Of a DNA stretch of 18,412 bases, positions 11,701 through 18,412 are shown in pieces. The position numbers were made by a program, and so were the translations under genes. This stretch comes from Paramuribaculum sp. (GTDB lineage: Bacteria; Bacteroidota; Bacteroidia; Bacteroidales; Muribaculaceae): assembly GCA_009775605.1 (NCBI GenBank), contig VSPV01000039.1:1-18412 (forward strand), in the 5' to 3' direction. Each line of letters starts with the position of its first letter. Position 1 is the first letter of the stretch. The notes beneath the pieces are model-generated. The model saw nothing but the letters and a program-made list of their open reading frames with translations. It was not told the origin of the DNA and made no database searches.

Positions 11701-13002
11701 CGCATGATGCTCACAAACGCCAACATCGTTTACGGCTCGAAGCTCTACTTCAGCAGCGGCGACACCGTGAAGAAAGGCGACCTCATCTGCGACTGGGATC
11801 CCTTCAACGCCGTAATCGTCAGCGAGGCCGGCGGTAAGGTAAACTATGTGAACCTGATTGAAAACGTAACCTACCGCGTGGATTCCGACGAACAGACCGG
11901 TCTGCGCGAGAAGATCATAATCGAGAGCAAGGACAAGACCAAAGCTCCCGAAGCCCAGATTGTCGACGAGGCAGGCGAGGTTATAAAGACCTACGCACTC
12001 CCTGTGGGAGCACACCTCATGGTCGACGAAGGCACCGCCCTCAAGCCCGGCGATATCTTTGTGAAGATACCGCGCGCTTCCGGCAACGCCGGCGACATCA
12101 CCGGCGGTCTGCCCCGCGTCACCGAGCTGTTCGAGGCCCGCAATCCGAGCAACCCCGCCATCGTTGCCGAAATTGACGGCGAGGTCAACCTGGGCAAGGT
12201 GAAGCGAGGCAACCGCGAGATTACCGTTACTTCGCGTCTGGGCGAGGTGAAGAAGTATCTCGTTCCGCTGTCGAAGCAGATTCTCGTTCAGGAAAACGAC
12301 TACGTTCGTGCCGGTACTCCGTTGAGCGACGGCGCCATCACTCCCGCCGACATCCTCAACATCATGGGCCCGACGGCTGTGCAGGAATACATTGTCAACG
12401 AGGTTCAGGACGTTTACCGTATGCAGGGCGTGAAAATCAACGACAAGCACTTCGAGGTAATCGTGCGCCAGATGATGCGTAAAGTCAACATCATCGATCC
12501 GGGCGACACCATATTCCTCGAGCAGCAGATTGTTGACAAACGCGCCTTCATGGACGAGAACGACCGCATCTGGGGCAAGAAAGTGGTTACTGACGCCGGC
12601 GACAGCGAGAACGTGCAGCCCGGCCAGATAATCACCGCCCGCAAGCTCCGCGACGAGAATTCGGCTCTGAAACGCCGCGACCTCCGTCCCATCCAGGTGC
12701 GCGACGCAATGCCCGCAACTTCCGAGCAGATACTTCAGGGTATCACCCGCGCCGCTCTCCAGACCACCAGCTTCATGTCGGCCGCTTCGTTCCAGGAGAC
12801 CACCAAGGTGCTCAACGAGGCCGCTATCAACGGCAAGACCGACACGCTCGAGGGCATGAAGGAGAACGTGATCTGCGGACACCTGATTCCCGCCGGTACC
12901 GGTCTGCGCGAATACGACCGTCTGGTTGTAGGCTCGAAGGACGATATCGAGGGCCTGTTTGAGGAAGCAGCCGTAATCGACTCGCACTCCGACAACGACT
13001 GA
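8716..13002 (+). CDS. rpoC: DNA-directed RNA polymerase subunit beta'
   Basis: RpoC carries the catalytic magnesium site, the clamp and the trigger loop. The protein has 1428 residues. The N-terminal zinc site is C66, C68, C81, C84. The catalytic NADFDGD is at residues 468-474, with D470, D472 and D474 as metal ligands. The second zinc site is C814, C888, C895, C898, the same numbering as in E. coli. The bridge helix and trigger loop region includes SIGEPGTQLTLRTFHVGG around 917-935. It ends in TGA and is followed by a long terminator-like hairpin. No inteins, splits or frameshifts are seen. Confidence 0.99.
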   Translation: MAFRKENSIKSGFSKITIGLASPEEILEMSSGEVLKPETINYRTYKPERDGLFCERIFGPVKDYECHCGKYKRIRYKGITCDRCGVDVTEKKVRRERMGHINLVVPVAHIWYFRSLPNKIGYLLGLPSKKLDAVIYYEKYIVIQPGAAENVQRMDLLTEEEYFEVIDKLPKENQLLPDDDPNKFIAKMGAEAIYDLLTDLDLDSLSYQLRDQADKDGSQQRKTEALKRLQVVESFRASRERNKPEWMILKAVPVIPPELRPLVPLDGGRFATSDLNDLYRRVIIRNNRLKRLIEIKAPEVILRNEKRMLQEAVDSLLDNSRKSSAVKSEANRPLKSLSDSLKGKQGRFRQNLLGKRVDYSARSVIVVGPELKMHECGLPKNMAAELYKPFVIRKLLERGIVKTVKSAKKIVDRKEPVVWDILEYVMKGHPVLLNRAPTLHRLGIQAFQPKMIEGKAIQLHPLACTAFNADFDGDQMAVHLPLGNEAVLEAQMLMLGAHNILNPANGSPITVPSQDMVLGLYYITKLRKGDKGEGLKFYGPEEAQIAYNEGRVTLHAPVSVMVKDVDENGNPIEHLVENTSVGRVLVNQYVPEEIGYVNEILSKKSLRNIISKVIKKCGIPRSAQFLDDIKNLGYYMAFKGGISFNLGDVIIPKEKEEYVREGYEQVQEVLNNYAMGFITNNERYNQIIDIWTHVNARLADTLMKQISADQQGFNPVFMMLDSGARGSKDQIRQLSGMRGLMAKPQKSGAEGGQIIENPILANFKEGLSVLEYFISTHGARKGLADTALKTADAGYLTRRLVDVAHDVIINEEDCGTLRGLVCKEIKNNDEVVASLGERILGRVSVHDIVDPVSGEIIVAAGEEINDAAADRIDKSPIESVEIRSVLTCESKKGVCAKCYGRNLANNRLVQKGEAVGVIAAQSIGEPGTQLTLRTFHVGGVASNIAAVNSIVSRYDGILEIDELRTVTTDEVDAKGRKVEVVIGRLAEMRILDPNTRMMLTNANIVYGSKLYFSSGDTVKKGDLICDWDPFNAVIVSEAGGKVNYVNLIENVTYRVDSDEQTGLREKIIIESKDKTKAPEAQIVDEAGEVIKTYALPVGAHLMVDEGTALKPGDIFVKIPRASGNAGDITGGLPRVTELFEARNPSNPAIVAEIDGEVNLGKVKRGNREITVTSRLGEVKKYLVPLSKQILVQENDYVRAGTPLSDGAITPADILNIMGPTAVQEYIVNEVQDVYRMQGVKINDKHFEVIVRQMMRKVNIIDPGDTIFLEQQIVDKRAFMDENDRIWGKKVVTDAGDSENVQPGQIITARKLRDENSALKRRDLRPIQVRDAMPATSEQILQGITRAALQTTSFMSAASFQETTKVLNEAAINGKTDTLEGMKENVICGHLIPAGTGLREYDRLVVGSKDDIEGLFEEAAVIDSHSDND

Positions 13003-13063
13003 CACTCTTCCCGTTGATGCCAACAGGTTTCAACAGCTGATTGACATTACGAGACATAAAGAT

Positions 13064-13115
13064 ATAGAGAGGACGCATCGAGGTCATACGACTGATGTGT
13101 CCTCTCTATGTTTCT
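13064..13115 (+). terminator. Terminator-like hairpin after rpoC
   Basis: A 16-bp stem joins ATAGAGAGGACGCATC (13064-13079) to GATGTGTCCTCTCTAT (13094-13109), with one G-T wobble and a 14-base loop. The T-run after it is interrupted (GTTTCTGTAATTT), so release may be weaker than at a textbook terminator. It lies 61 bases after the rpoC stop and before the metK promoter, so it very probably ends the large operon. Confidence 0.8.
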
Positions 13116-13149
13116 GTAATTTAAAAGTCTGAGTTTTTCAGTAAGGGAG

Positions 13150-13180
13150 TTTGCTGAATGCCGGGAAATGTGTAAATTTG
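13150..13180 (+). promoter_or_regulatory. Bacteroidetes-type promoter for metK
   Basis: TTTG at 13150-13153 and TAAATTTG at 13173-13180 are separated by 19 bases. This matches the housekeeping sigma consensus of Bacteroidetes, a -33 TTTG and a -7 TAnnTTTG with 19-21 bases between. Transcription would start near 13186-13188. That gives a leader of about 240 bases before metK, containing the SAM-II aptamer. Confidence 0.85.
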
Positions 13181-13188
13181 CACCTGAA

Positions 13189-13214
13189 AATTCCGGAGGA
13201 TAAATTTCGGAATT
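13189..13214 (+). other. Hairpin at the 5' end of the metK leader
   Basis: AATTCCG (13189-13195) pairs perfectly with CGGAATT (13208-13214) around a 12-base loop containing GGAGGA. It would sit at the very start of the transcript, directly before the riboswitch aptamer. A stabilising 5' structure is possible. No known element is recognised. Confidence 0.5.
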
Positions 13215-13215
13215 G

Positions 13216-13264
13216 ATAGTGGACAAATTTGGCTGCTTGCAACCACTCCAAAAAATGCTAAAAC
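13216..13264 (+). promoter_or_regulatory. SAM-II riboswitch aptamer upstream of metK
   Basis: The layout is the SAM-II pseudoknot. P1 is AGTGG (13218-13222) with CCACT (13243-13247). The loop holds the U-rich AAATTTG segment and the conserved TTGCAAC (13237-13243; family UUGCARC). An A-rich linker follows (13250-13255), then the conserved GCTAAA (13257-13262). TTGC (13237-13240) can pair with GC-AA (13257-13261), leaving T13259 bulged. In the solved SAM-II structure the equivalent U contacts the ligand's adenine. The downstream gene makes SAM, so feedback control fits. SAM-II is known mainly from alphaproteobacteria and has been noted in Bacteroidetes. The family match is from recognition of the motifs, not a covariance search. 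Confidence 0.85.
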
Positions 13265-13318
13265 CGCAAAGCCCCGTTTACTTGCGATATTTCCGCCGCT
13301 TATGGCGCGTTGCCGGTC

Positions 13319-13380
13319 CCGGTTTTGGCATCTATGCTCCTCCTGAGGAGGCCACAGAGTCGAAGCCGGTTCAATTTTTA
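13319..13380 (+). terminator. Possible terminator in the metK leader (riboswitch expression platform)
   Basis: CCGGTTTT (13319-13326) can pair with GAAGCCGG (13362-13369) using two G-T wobbles. An inner hairpin CCTCC-TGA-GGAGG (13339-13351) sits in the loop, and TTCAATTTTTATT follows. A competing helix, TGCC (13311-13314) with GGCA (13327-13330), would disrupt it. This could be the switch that turns SAM binding into transcription termination. The helix is imperfect and the switching is inference. Confidence 0.45.
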
Positions 13381-13429
13381 TTGTCCGCTGTCAGCGATAG
13401 AACGTAAACAACAAAAAATATCTACAGAT

Positions 13430-14761
13430 ATGGACAAGACAAAAAATTATCTCTTTACATCGGAATCGGTGTCGGAAGGACATCCCGACAAGGTTTCCGA
13501 CCAGATTTCCGATGCCATACTCGATGAATTCCTGGCGCAGGACCCTGACTCGAAGGTGGCATGCGAGACGCTCGTAACCACAGGCCATGTGACGGTGGCC
13601 GGCGAAGTGAAAAGCTCGGCCTATGTTGACCTGATGGAGACCGTGCGCCGTGTGATTTCAGATATAGGCTACAATCGCAGCGAACTGAAATTCGAGGCGG
13701 AATCGTGCGGAGTGCTGTCGGCCCTGCACGAGCAGAGCGCCGACATAAACCGCGGCGTGGAGCGCGCCACCAAAGAGGAGCAGGGAGCAGGCGACCAGGG
13801 CATGATGTTCGGCTACGCATGCAACGAGACCGAGAACTATATGCCTCTGCCCATAGAGCTGAGCCATCTTCTCCTTACCGAGCTCGCCGCGCTACGCCGC
13901 TCGGAGGACGCCATGACCTACATTGACATCCACGGCAAGAAAAGAACCTATCTGCGTCCCGACGCCAAAAGCCAGGTGACGGTGGAATATACTCCCGACG
14001 GACAGCCCGTGAGAGTGCACACCATAGTGATTTCGACACAGCACGACGAATTCGTGAAGCCCATCGCCGGCATGAAGACTCAGCGCCAGGCCGACGAGGA
14101 GATGCTCCGCCGCATAAAGGATGATGTGGTAAATGAACTCATACCGCGCGTTAAGGCCAAGCTCCCCGAGAGCGTGGGCGCCATGATTGACCACAAGACC
14201 ATAATCCATGTGAATCCCACCGGGAAATTCGTGATAGGAGGTCCTCACGGTGATACCGGACTTACCGGACGCAAGATAATAGTGGATACCTACGGAGGCC
14301 GCGGAGCCCACGGAGGCGGTGCGTTCTCGGGCAAAGACCCCTCGAAGGTTGACCGCTCGGCAGCCTACGCCGCACGCCATATAGCCAAGAATCTCGTGGC
14401 TGCGGGAGTGACTGACGAGGCTCTGGTGCAGGTGGCCTACGCCATAGGCATAGCACGCCCCGTGAGCCTTTATGTCAACACCTTCGGCAAAGCGCATGTT
14501 GACATGACCGATGCCGAGATTTCCGACAAAGTCTCTGAACTCGTGGATATGACGCCCCACGCCATAGAGGAGCGTCTGAAACTGCGCACCCCGATGTATC
14601 GCGAGACCGCATCCTACGGCCACATGGGCCGCAAGCCCGTCACCGTAAGGAAGAGCTTCGCCTCCAAGGACTGCCCGGTGCGCGAGATGGAGGTGCGCCT
14701 CTTCACATGGGAGGAACTCGACCTCGTAGACAAGTTCCGCAAAGCCTTCGGCATCAAATAA
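13430..14761 (+). CDS. metK: S-adenosylmethionine synthase (methionine adenosyltransferase)
   Basis: MetK makes S-adenosylmethionine from ATP and methionine in the cytoplasm. Motifs are GHPDK (residues 17-21, with H18 and D20), the methionine/ATP signature GAGDQGMMFGYA (119-130), PTGKFVIGGPHGDTGLTGRK, and the flexible-loop/phosphate motif GGGAFSGKDPSKVDRS (295-310). At 443 residues it is longer than the roughly 384 of E. coli, through extra segments around residues 150-170 and 200-230, as in other Bacteroidetes. The frame is open back to 13310, but MDKTKNYLFTSESVSEGHPD is the family start and the upstream part would overlap the leader. It has its own promoter and a SAM-II aptamer, so it is separate from the rpoBC operon. 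Confidence 0.97.
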   Translation: MDKTKNYLFTSESVSEGHPDKVSDQISDAILDEFLAQDPDSKVACETLVTTGHVTVAGEVKSSAYVDLMETVRRVISDIGYNRSELKFEAESCGVLSALHEQSADINRGVERATKEEQGAGDQGMMFGYACNETENYMPLPIELSHLLLTELAALRRSEDAMTYIDIHGKKRTYLRPDAKSQVTVEYTPDGQPVRVHTIVISTQHDEFVKPIAGMKTQRQADEEMLRRIKDDVVNELIPRVKAKLPESVGAMIDHKTIIHVNPTGKFVIGGPHGDTGLTGRKIIVDTYGGRGAHGGGAFSGKDPSKVDRSAAYAARHIAKNLVAAGVTDEALVQVAYAIGIARPVSLYVNTFGKAHVDMTDAEISDKVSELVDMTPHAIEERLKLRTPMYRETASYGHMGRKPVTVRKSFASKDCPVREMEVRLFTWEELDLVDKFRKAFGIK

Positions 14762-14801
14762 GCCGTTTTATGCCAAAATGAGGCCGCGCAGGCGGTAAAA
14801 T

Positions 14802-14832
14802 TTTGTATGAACGGGAAAAAGCCTTATCTTTG
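14802..14832 (+). promoter_or_regulatory. Bacteroidetes-type promoter for the PpiD-like gene
   Basis: TTTG at 14802-14805 and TATCTTTG at 14825-14832 are 19 bases apart, the same spacing as in the metK promoter and a full match to TTTG-N19-TAnnTTTG. Transcription would start near 14838-14841, immediately before a perfect hairpin, leaving a leader of about 75 bases. Confidence 0.85.
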
Positions 14833-14841
14833 TGCGATGTT

Positions 14842-14863
14842 CGCGCCTGAGTGTTCAGGCGCG
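14842..14863 (+). other. Perfect 9-bp hairpin in the leader of the PpiD-like gene
   Basis: CGCGCCTGA (14842-14850) pairs with TCAGGCGCG (14855-14863) around a GTGT tetraloop. It begins within a few bases of the predicted transcription start and is followed by no T-run, so it is not a terminator. It may stabilise the 5' end of the mRNA or, as DNA, be an operator. I do not recognise it. Confidence 0.55.
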
Positions 14864-14916
14864 GACCATCATAACCCGTGATTACACAGAAAATACAAAA
14901 ATCATAGTAATTATAA

Positions 14917-16998
14917 ATGGCAACATTACAGAAAATCAGAAGCAAATCAGTGCTTGTGCTCATCATTATCGGAGCCGGCCTCCTGGCTTTCGTGATTGGT
15001 GACTTCTTTACATCGGGCCGCACTCAGTTCGGCACCGGTTCCACAATTGCGAAAGTCGACGGAACCTCAATAGACGTTCAGGAGTTCCAGCGCAACGTAG
15101 AGCAGGCCGCCCAGCAGGCCCAGGCTTCGGGCCGCAAGGTCGACTATCCCTCGCTCCAGCAGCAGGTGCTCAGCAACATGGTGGGTCAGGTTCTTTTCAA
15201 GAACGAATTCGATAAGCTCGGTCTTACCGTTACCGACAGCGAGCTCAGCAACGCCATGCTCGGCACCGGCGCTCCCGTGATCGACCGCATGGTCCAGCAG
15301 CAGGTAGGCGTTCCTTCGGCATCGCAGCTTCACGACATGGCATTCAACCCCGCAAAATACGGCGTCGACGAACAGATGGCCGTCCAGCTGCGCAGCTACT
15401 GGATGTCGCTCGAGCAGCAGACCGAGCAGATGCTCCTCAACCAGAAATTCCAGACACTTTTCCTCGGCACTCTCGTGGCAAACGAACTTGACGCCAAGCA
15501 GCTCTACGACGAGAATCTCGCAACAAGCCACGTGGCATTCGCCCGCAAGTCGTTCAGCTCGCTTCCCGACAACGACGAGCGCTTCGCCGTGACTCCCCAG
15601 GAGCTCGAGCAGCAGTGGCAGAAAAACAAGCAGGACTACGCTCTTTCGGAGCCCGTGCGCATGGTAAGCTATATAAACGTGGAAATCACTCCTTCGCAGG
15701 CTGATGTGACCGCCGCCGAGCAGCGCGTGGAAAATGCCATCGCGGCCCTCAATGAGAAAGCCGACCTCGAAGGCATAGCTGACTATACCGATTTCGTGGC
15801 CGACCGCCGCACCATCGCCTCGCAGAGCATTGCCGACGAACGCATCAAGCAGTTCGCCGACAGCGCCGCCGCCGGCCGCGCAGCCCTTGTGAGCCGCGTA
15901 GGCAACGACTTCACCCTCGCAAAAGTGTTCGGACGCTCCAACCAGACTGACTCCGTGCTCGTGGACATAGTGAACGTTCAGGGCAGCAAGGAAGCCATGG
16001 ACTCGGTGATGACCGCCATGAACAACGGCACCAAGCTCAATGATATGAGCACTCTTACCGCCGTGGCCAACGGCAATGACAGCATCTGGCTTTCGCTTCT
16101 CGATCCCCAGGTGGCCCAGTTCAAGGACCGTCTCTCATCTGCGGCTCTCGGCACTGTTGTAGTGGCCGACACCGCTGCTACGGCCACCCAGAACACCCTG
16201 ATCCGTGTGCGCAACCGCCGTGCTCCGGTTTCGGTTGTAGATCTCGCAGTGGTTTCGTTCAGCGTTGAGCCTTCCGTGACCACTGTCAACGCTCTTCAGG
16301 ACAAGCTTCAGAAATACGTTGCCGAGCATAAGACAGCAGCCGCTTTCGCCGACAGCGCCGCCGCCGCAGGCTATCAGGCCATCCCCGCACGAGTTTCCGA
16401 CTCAACACCGCTCCTCAACGGCATTCCCGACACCCGCAACGTGGTTGCCTGGGCGCTTGACGCCAAGAAAGGCAGCGTGAGCGGTATCTTCGGCAACGAG
16501 CAGACCGGCCGCTTCGTGGCTGCCGCCCTCGACGACGTCTACAAAGACTTTACTCCCGTCAGCGATCCTCAGGTGAAGGCAATTCTTACCGCCGAGGTCC
16601 GCAATAACAAGAAAGCCGAGTTCCTCATCAGCGAGTATGCCGGTAAAGGCAAGACCGTTGCTGAATATGCCAAGGCTATGGGCGTGGATGTTGATTCCGC
16701 AACCGTGAACTTCGGTCAGATCAATATCTTCAACCCCGGCTTCGCCGGAGCTGAGGTGGCAGGCGTGGTTTCCGTTACTCCCAAAGGCAAGACCGTTGGC
16801 CCGATGAAGGGCAACACCGGTGTGCTTGTGGTAGAGGTTACCGACGTTGACACCGAAGGCCGTCCCTACGAGTTCCGCGAGGCTTCAATGCAGTATGCCC
16901 GCACACTCGGCCCGCAGAGCCTCGCCCAGAACATCACCGCAGTGCTCCTCGGCAACAAGAAAGTGCAGAACAATATCTATAAGTTCTTCCGCGAGTAA
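14917..16998 (+). CDS. PpiD/SurA-like membrane-anchored periplasmic folding protein
   Basis: The 693-residue protein has a short basic cytoplasmic end and one hydrophobic span at about residues 11-28 without a cleavage site, so most of it lies in the periplasm. The segment after the anchor (KVDGTSIDVQEFQRNVEQA and the QVLSNMVGQVLFKNEF region) is the SurA-N/PpiD chaperone domain. The C-terminal half resembles the parvulin-like part of Bacteroidetes PpiD proteins (GRFVAAALDDV, then KAEFLISEYAGKGKTVAEYAK). I see no clear canonical parvulin active-site pattern, so it may be mainly a chaperone. It contains no cysteine. In E. coli PpiD works beside SecYEG on emerging secreted proteins. It has its own promoter and terminator. 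The family call is firm; isomerase activity is uncertain. Confidence 0.85.
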   Translation: MATLQKIRSKSVLVLIIIGAGLLAFVIGDFFTSGRTQFGTGSTIAKVDGTSIDVQEFQRNVEQAAQQAQASGRKVDYPSLQQQVLSNMVGQVLFKNEFDKLGLTVTDSELSNAMLGTGAPVIDRMVQQQVGVPSASQLHDMAFNPAKYGVDEQMAVQLRSYWMSLEQQTEQMLLNQKFQTLFLGTLVANELDAKQLYDENLATSHVAFARKSFSSLPDNDERFAVTPQELEQQWQKNKQDYALSEPVRMVSYINVEITPSQADVTAAEQRVENAIAALNEKADLEGIADYTDFVADRRTIASQSIADERIKQFADSAAAGRAALVSRVGNDFTLAKVFGRSNQTDSVLVDIVNVQGSKEAMDSVMTAMNNGTKLNDMSTLTAVANGNDSIWLSLLDPQVAQFKDRLSSAALGTVVVADTAATATQNTLIRVRNRRAPVSVVDLAVVSFSVEPSVTTVNALQDKLQKYVAEHKTAAAFADSAAAAGYQAIPARVSDSTPLLNGIPDTRNVVAWALDAKKGSVSGIFGNEQTGRFVAAALDDVYKDFTPVSDPQVKAILTAEVRNNKKAEFLISEYAGKGKTVAEYAKAMGVDVDSATVNFGQINIFNPGFAGAEVAGVVSVTPKGKTVGPMKGNTGVLVVEVTDVDTEGRPYEFREASMQYARTLGPQSLAQNITAVLLGNKKVQNNIYKFFRE

Positions 16999-17043
16999 TA
17001 TGCCGCGGCCTTGAGCTTACAGATTCTATAAAGTAAAATATCA

Positions 17044-17097
17044 CGGTTCCCGGCGCTGGCCTCTCTGGAGGTTCGTGCGACGGGAACCGCGGTTTTT
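17044..17097 (+). terminator. Terminator after the PpiD-like gene
   Basis: CGGTTCCCG (17044-17052) pairs with CGGGAACCG (17081-17089), with an inner CCTC/GAGG helix (17060-17071) in the loop. CGG and TTTTT (17093-17097) follow. It lies 46 bases after the stop codon. The remaining 100 bases before sdaA are AT-rich at the end, and I find no clear TAnnTTTG promoter box in them. Confidence 0.75.
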
Positions 17098-17200
17098 CAG
17101 CAGACAGACATCGCTCATTCCGATGCATCAGGGGCCGTATGGCGCTATGCAGAAGAAATGACGTCAAGTATAGTACAAAATCCTTAAATCAGAATATATT

Positions 17201-18412
17201 ATGCAATCCATCAGGGAACTTTACCGAATAGGCACCGGCCCTTCGAGCTCACACACCATGGGTCCGCGCAAGGCGGCAACCATTTTTCTTGAACGCAATC
17301 CCGGCGCCGCCCGCTTCGAGGTGACGCTTTACGGCAGTCTGGCCGCAACGGGCCGCGGACACCTTACCGACGTGGCTATCGAGGACACTCTAAAGCCGTC
17401 GGCACCCGTGGAGATAATCTGGGAGCCGCAGACATTCCTTCCGTTCCATCCCAACGGCATGCGATTCCGCGCTTTCGATGCCGACGGCAACGTGGCCGAC
17501 GACTGGACGGTGTTCAGCGTGGGCGGCGGAGCATTGGCCGAGGAAGGGAAGAAAGGAGCGGTGACGTCGGAGGAGGTCTATCCTCTCAACACGCTCAGCG
17601 AGATTCTCGCATGGTGTCAGGAAAATGGCCGCAGCTTCTGGGAGTATGTGGAAATCTGCGAAGGCCCCGAGATATGGGAGTATCTTTCGAAGGTGTGGAA
17701 AACGATGCGTGCCGCTGTGGAACGTGGCATCGACCGCGAGGGTGTCCTTCCGGGCCCGCTCAAGTTGCCGCGCCGCGCCGTGACCTATCTGGTGCGCGCG
17801 CAGGGCTACAAGAGCAACCTTCAGTCGCGCGGCCTCGTGTTTGCCTATGCTCTCGCGGTGAGCGAGGAAAACGCTTCGGGCGGCGAGATAGTCACCGCTC
17901 CCACTTGCGGTTCGTGCGGAGTGCTGCCGGCCGTTCTCTACCATCTGCAGAAGAGCCGTGATTTCTCCGAGGCACGCATACTCCGCGCGCTTGCTACCGC
18001 CGGACTCATAGGCAATGTGGTGAAGCAGAATGCCTCGATATCAGGTGCCGAGGTAGGATGCCAGGGCGAGGTAGGCGTGGCGTGCGCCATGGCTGCCGCC
18101 GCTGCCAACCAGCTTTTCGGCGGTTCTCCGGCCCAGATAGAATATGCCGCGGAAATGGGTCTGGAACACCATCTGGGAATGACGTGCGACCCGGTTTGCG
18201 GTCTGGTGCAGATACCGTGCATAGAACGCAACGCTTACGCCGCCGCGCGCGCTCTGGACGCCAACCTGTATTCGGCGTTTACCGACGGTGCACATCGCGT
18301 GTCGTTCGACCGCGTGGTCGAGGCCATGAAGCAGACCGGCCACGACCTTCCCTCTATTTATAAGGAGCCCGGCGAAGGCGGTCTCCTTATAAATAGAGGG
18401 AAGGTCGTGGCC
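17201..18412 (+). CDS. sdaA: L-serine ammonia-lyase, iron-sulfur type, 3' end missing
   Basis: The enzyme deaminates L-serine to pyruvate and ammonia using a 4Fe-4S cluster. This is the single-chain form: an N-terminal beta domain (about 1-150) opening with IGTGPSSSHTMGPRKAA, and an alpha catalytic domain (about 165 on) with TAPTCGSCGVLPA (C236, C239). C287, C329 and C340 have the spacing (42 and 11) of the cluster ligands known in the Legionella enzyme, C343, C385 and C396. The frame is open for 404 codons to the window edge with no stop. Residues up to about DLPSIYKE-GEGGL fit the family's C-terminal end, but the last 9-10 codons are the reverse complement of the preceding ones. That part is not trustworthy. 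Confidence 0.93.
   Translation, partial: MQSIRELYRIGTGPSSSHTMGPRKAATIFLERNPGAARFEVTLYGSLAATGRGHLTDVAIEDTLKPSAPVEIIWEPQTFLPFHPNGMRFRAFDADGNVADDWTVFSVGGGALAEEGKKGAVTSEEVYPLNTLSEILAWCQENGRSFWEYVEICEGPEIWEYLSKVWKTMRAAVERGIDREGVLPGPLKLPRRAVTYLVRAQGYKSNLQSRGLVFAYALAVSEENASGGEIVTAPTCGSCGVLPAVLYHLQKSRDFSEARILRALATAGLIGNVVKQNASISGAEVGCQGEVGVACAMAAAAANQLFGGSPAQIEYAAEMGLEHHLGMTCDPVCGLVQIPCIERNAYAAARALDANLYSAFTDGAHRVSFDRVVEAMKQTGHDLPSIYKEPGEGGLLINRGKVVA
18338..18412. repeat. Perfect 30-bp inverted repeat at the window end, probable fold-back artefact
   Basis: Positions 18338-18367 and 18383-18412 are exact reverse complements, separated by a 15-base loop. The second arm ends on the last base of the window and replaces the expected final codons of sdaA. 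No T-run or stop codon follows. A real terminator inside the coding region is unlikely, so a chimeric fold-back read or contig-end misassembly is the best explanation. Confidence 0.9.

Noticed and set aside
11560..13023. 487-codon open frame on the - strand
   Set aside because: It lies wholly opposite rpoC and resembles no known family. Long antisense frames are expected where third positions are GC-rich, and the same holds for the frames opposite rplA/rplJ (3105-4277), rpoB/rpoC (7786-9042) and rpoC (9697-10794).
13213..13407. 64-codon open frame between rpoC and metK
   Set aside because: It overlaps the SAM-II aptamer and the possible terminator and shows no protein-like features. The region is a leader RNA.
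13310..13429. Longer metK start at 13310, adding 40 residues
   Set aside because: The extra residues match nothing in the family and would overlap leader hairpins. The ATG at 13430 gives the canonical N-terminus.
17098..17200. Promoter for sdaA
   Set aside because: No TAnnTTTG box with an upstream TTTG could be found. The TATAGTAC stretch near 17169 is too far from the consensus to report.
18383..18412. sdaA C-terminal residues LLINRGKVVA as a real protein end
   Set aside because: These codons are the exact reverse complement of upstream sdaA sequence, so they are probably artefactual.

Overview
The window is a conserved housekeeping segment of a Bacteroidales genome. Four things point to the phylum: A-rich start contexts without clear Shine-Dalgarno sequences, two promoters of the Bacteroidetes form TTTG-N19-TAnnTTTG, RpoB and RpoC of 1270 and 1428 residues, and a PpiD-like SurA-N protein of Bacteroidetes type. 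The high GC at third codon positions would suit a Muribaculaceae-like gut lineage, but I cannot fix the family from sequence alone.

Layout, all on the + strand. Positions 1-1643 hold tRNA-Gly(TCC), tRNA-Thr(GGT), tuf, a terminator-like hairpin and tRNA-Trp(CCA). Positions 1656-4755 hold secE, nusG, rplK, rplA, rplJ and rplL. A hairpin with a U-run, probably an attenuator, separates these from rpoB and rpoC (4870-13002). This is the classic translation/transcription supercluster: EF-Tu and its neighbouring tRNAs, a translocase subunit, an elongation factor, the L11/L1 and L10/L12 stalk proteins, and the two large RNA polymerase subunits. A strong hairpin after rpoC closes it.

The right third holds three separate units. 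First, metK has its own promoter and a 240-base leader carrying a convincing SAM-II riboswitch aptamer, so the enzyme that makes S-adenosylmethionine is probably controlled by its product. Second, a membrane-anchored PpiD/SurA-like periplasmic folding factor has its own promoter and a 5'-leader hairpin. Third, an iron-sulfur L-serine ammonia-lyase (sdaA) runs off the right edge.

The last 75 bases form a perfect 30-bp inverted repeat around a 15-base loop that ends exactly at the window edge. It replaces the 3' end of sdaA and is most likely a fold-back sequencing or assembly artefact. I see no mobile element, CRISPR array, phage or defence system, and no wholly new system. The points most worth checking are the SAM-II/metK leader with its possible terminator switch, a covarying A19-U56 in tRNA-Gly in place of the near-universal G19-C56, and the terminal fold-back.
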